Below, piece by piece: positions 62,082 to 64,000 of a stretch of 64,000 nt of DNA (positions are counted from its first letter, which is position 1; every line of letters starts with the position of its first letter). Origin of the DNA: Coniella vitis. Its lineage: Eukaryota > Ascomycota > Sordariomycetes > Diaporthales > Schizoparmaceae. The translations under genes were made by a program, and so were the position numbers. Below the pieces are notes generated by a model. The model saw only the letters and a program-made list of their open reading frames with translations, made no database searches and was not told the DNA's origin. The DNA is taken from positions 1,461,001-1,525,000 of the forward strand of contig WUJK01000001.1 in NCBI GenBank assembly GCA_011317545.1, read 5' to 3'.

Positions 62082-62559
62082 TATAATAATCCTTACCTAA
62101 ATCCCGGATTCTAGAAATACTTATAAATTATATATTAGTAGGTAGGGAAGTATTACCTTTAAGTCTTCGTATATTATCGAGTAATATTACGTATTATAAG
62201 TAATTAAGAGGGATTACCCTATTATATAAAATAATACTTAGATTTATAACTAAAGACTATAAAGAAATTATCTAATATTAAGCTATAAACTCCTATCCTT
62301 ATATCCTTCTATTATTTCCTATCTATAGTAAGTATAGATCCTTAGATTACCTAGAGCGATAGGAGCGTTAGTTTATTTAGATTATTTAGATTATTATCGC
62401 TCTAACTATTTTAGTTATTAAGGTAATCTAACTCTAACCCTAATTATACCGCTCTATATTCTTATATAAGAGATCCCTATCGGTTTATTAAGGTTCCGAT
62501 TTGCTAGCATATAGTTGCGCTAGCCTATTCCTGTAACTTATATAACCGTGGGTTATAAT
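62082..62559 (-). repeat. 5' LTR of A4 (variant core)
   Basis: Partner of 54368-54846, one base shorter. Its inner end (about 62510-62550) retains some CA/TG. Confidence 0.88.
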
Positions 62560-62564
62560 ATCTT

Positions 62565-64000
62565 TAATAGGATAATAGGGTAAAGGAGGTATACCGGGCG
62601 TATATTAGGGCCCGATATAATTATCGGATTTATTCGAGGGAGTTTTAAGTAGCTAGGAATACCTTTAAGGGTGCTATTCGAGTATATCGACGAGCCTTTT
62701 AGTAAGGTAGGATAAATATAATAGCTTCGGATACGGATATCTTCGGGATAACGGGGTAATATAAGCTAGCTATATTACTATAGGCTCCCCTATTATATAT
62801 AGGGGACGGTATATTATATAAGGACCCTATTAAGAAAGCGAGCTTATTATAGGATAACATTCTATAGCGGTTCTCTAGGGATAACGATTTAGTTAGGGAC
62901 CCGCTTAAGGGTTAGGACGCCTTTAAAGCCTATTTCTAATAAGGTTATATAGCTATACTTAAGGAGGTAAAAGAGTATATTATCTAAGTTAAATCTACCT
63001 CTCTCGGGGTAGATAATACTTCGGTATCCTTATTAAAGGAGTATTAGGATAATATTAGCTCCCTTTTAATTCGGTTTTATAATTATTACCTTATTATAGG
63101 TTACTTTCCTTTACCTTAACGCTATACTAAGGTATCGATATACCCTAAGCTAGGTAAGAGGGATATAGGTAGCCCTAGGTTATATAAGCCTATTATTCTC
63201 CTTTCTACCTTTTCTAAGGGGCTTAAGAGGCTAATTATATATAAGCTCTCCTAGATCCTACTTATTAAAGGGGTCCTTAACCTATAATACTATAGGGCGC
63301 TATTAAAACGCTTTATAATAAACCTTATAATAATATATATATATAACGTCGAGCTAGTACTCTCCTAAGGGTAGGTTATTATAATAATAACTAGGGATAT
63401 ATAAGGGGCGTTTAATACTATCCTCCCTAATAGATTAATCGTATAGCTATAAATCCTTAGTTTCCTACTCCTATTACTAAATCTAGTAACCTTCTTCCTA
63501 GTAATATAGCTAATATAGGTCCGCTTAGATAGGTTAATAATAGGTTTTTCCTCGGTAAGATATAATATACCCTAGGGCTTACTTTTCTCGCCGGTATTAT
63601 ATATAATCTACCTCTCTAAACTTATTCTATAGGGTAGTAATAGGTATTTCTATTATACGGATAATATTCTCTTCCTTCGTATATCTAATAGCGCGGAGAA
63701 AAATATAGTATTACTAGAAATAGATATAATAAGCGTTAATAATTAAGCTTTAAGGAATATAATATAATTTATAGCGGAGAAGACGGAAGTTCTCTATTTC
63801 TTAAGGTATAAGGAGGCGGTATAACCGGCTATTATAATAAGCGGTAGGTATATAGAGCTTATTATTAATATACCCTCTTATTCTAAGGTAGCTAGCTTTT
63901 ATTAGCTAGGATTCTAGTTTAATAAGCGTTTTACGGGTAAGAGGTATATTAAGGAAAGCGTTTATAAAATAGCGAAGGTTATAGCCTACTTTAAGAGCTT
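62565..64000 (+). mobile_element. Family C LINE copy C2, RT segment, running off the window
   Basis: Resumes C2 after A4. Non-LTR RT blocks can be read on the plus strand (GLLFSPVLYIIYLSK, GSNRYFYYTDNILFLR). The active-site box at 63654-63665 is Tyr-Thr-Asp-Asn instead of Y-A-D-D. It ends inside the RT domain at the window edge; RNase H is not reached. Confidence 0.86.

Larger units (their letters stand above)
54368..62559 (-). mobile_element. Family A variant copy A4, complete, RIP-inactivated, with a solo LTR inside
   Basis: Minus-strand element in C2 with a perfect TCTTT duplication (54363-54367 and 62560-62564). LTRs 54368-54846 and 62082-62559 (479/478 bp) have a U3 core unlike A1/A2. 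The pol part is clearly family A: RT box Tyr-Leu-Asp-Asn, minus strand, at 57974-57985. The antisense ORF is a different sequence from that of A1/A2/A3/A5. The body without the 461-bp solo LTR and its duplication is about 7.7 kb. Confidence 0.92.

Overview
The window looks like nuclear DNA of a filamentous ascomycete (Pezizomycotina). Short introns with CTAAC-type branch sites, a Zn2Cys6 regulator and above all the footprint of repeat-induced point mutation (RIP) point that way. About 31 kb on the left and 23 kb on the right are AT-rich, almost without CA or TG dinucleotides while CG is kept, and full of TAG/TAA stops. These blocks contain no intact transposon gene. Between them lies one island of normal composition, about 31.32-40.5 kb.

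The RIP blocks are a nest of retroelements whose order can be read from 5-bp target duplications. Family A is a chromodomain Ty3/Gypsy element (470-bp LTR, about 7.7 kb; copies A1-A6). Family B is a second chromodomain Gypsy element (339-bp LTR, 7.26 kb; copies B and B-prime). Family C is a non-LTR element with endonuclease, RT and RNase H (C1, C2). Left block: B-prime (minus) 1-4466, split by A1 at 4467-12150; C1 (minus) 12160-17559; A3 from 17560, split by B at 21010-28270 and ending in a cut LTR near 30809; then an unassigned relic. Right block: an A6 LTR (40673) holding a 477-bp miniature LTR element and interrupted by A5 (minus); A5 interrupted by C2 (plus); C2 interrupted by A2 (44576-52256) and by A4 (minus, 54368-62559); A4 carries a solo LTR (59522-59982). 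C2 runs off the right edge.

The island has four genes in two divergent pairs: a MATE transporter (minus), a secreted agmatinase-type ureohydrolase (plus, 4 exons), a Zn2Cys6 regulator (minus, with a break in frame) and a choline/GABA-type APC permease (plus, 4 exons). The permease-regulator promoter has a dense group of GATA-factor sites. A plausible reading, which is inference, is a small nitrogen-scavenging cluster: secreted hydrolysis of agmatine or a related guanidino compound, uptake by the permease, efflux by the MATE protein, local control by the Zn2Cys6 factor and global nitrogen control by a GATA factor.

The most unusual signals are inside the transposons. Family A carries, antisense between integrase and 3' LTR, a coiled-coil ORF of exactly 588 bp in four copies and a 72-bp tRNA-Arg(UCU)-like sequence in five copies. 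Family B carries an unrelated antisense gene in the same place, with a TATA box and a candidate intron. The miniature LTR element shares family A's LTR ends and polypurine tract and so looks like its non-autonomous partner.
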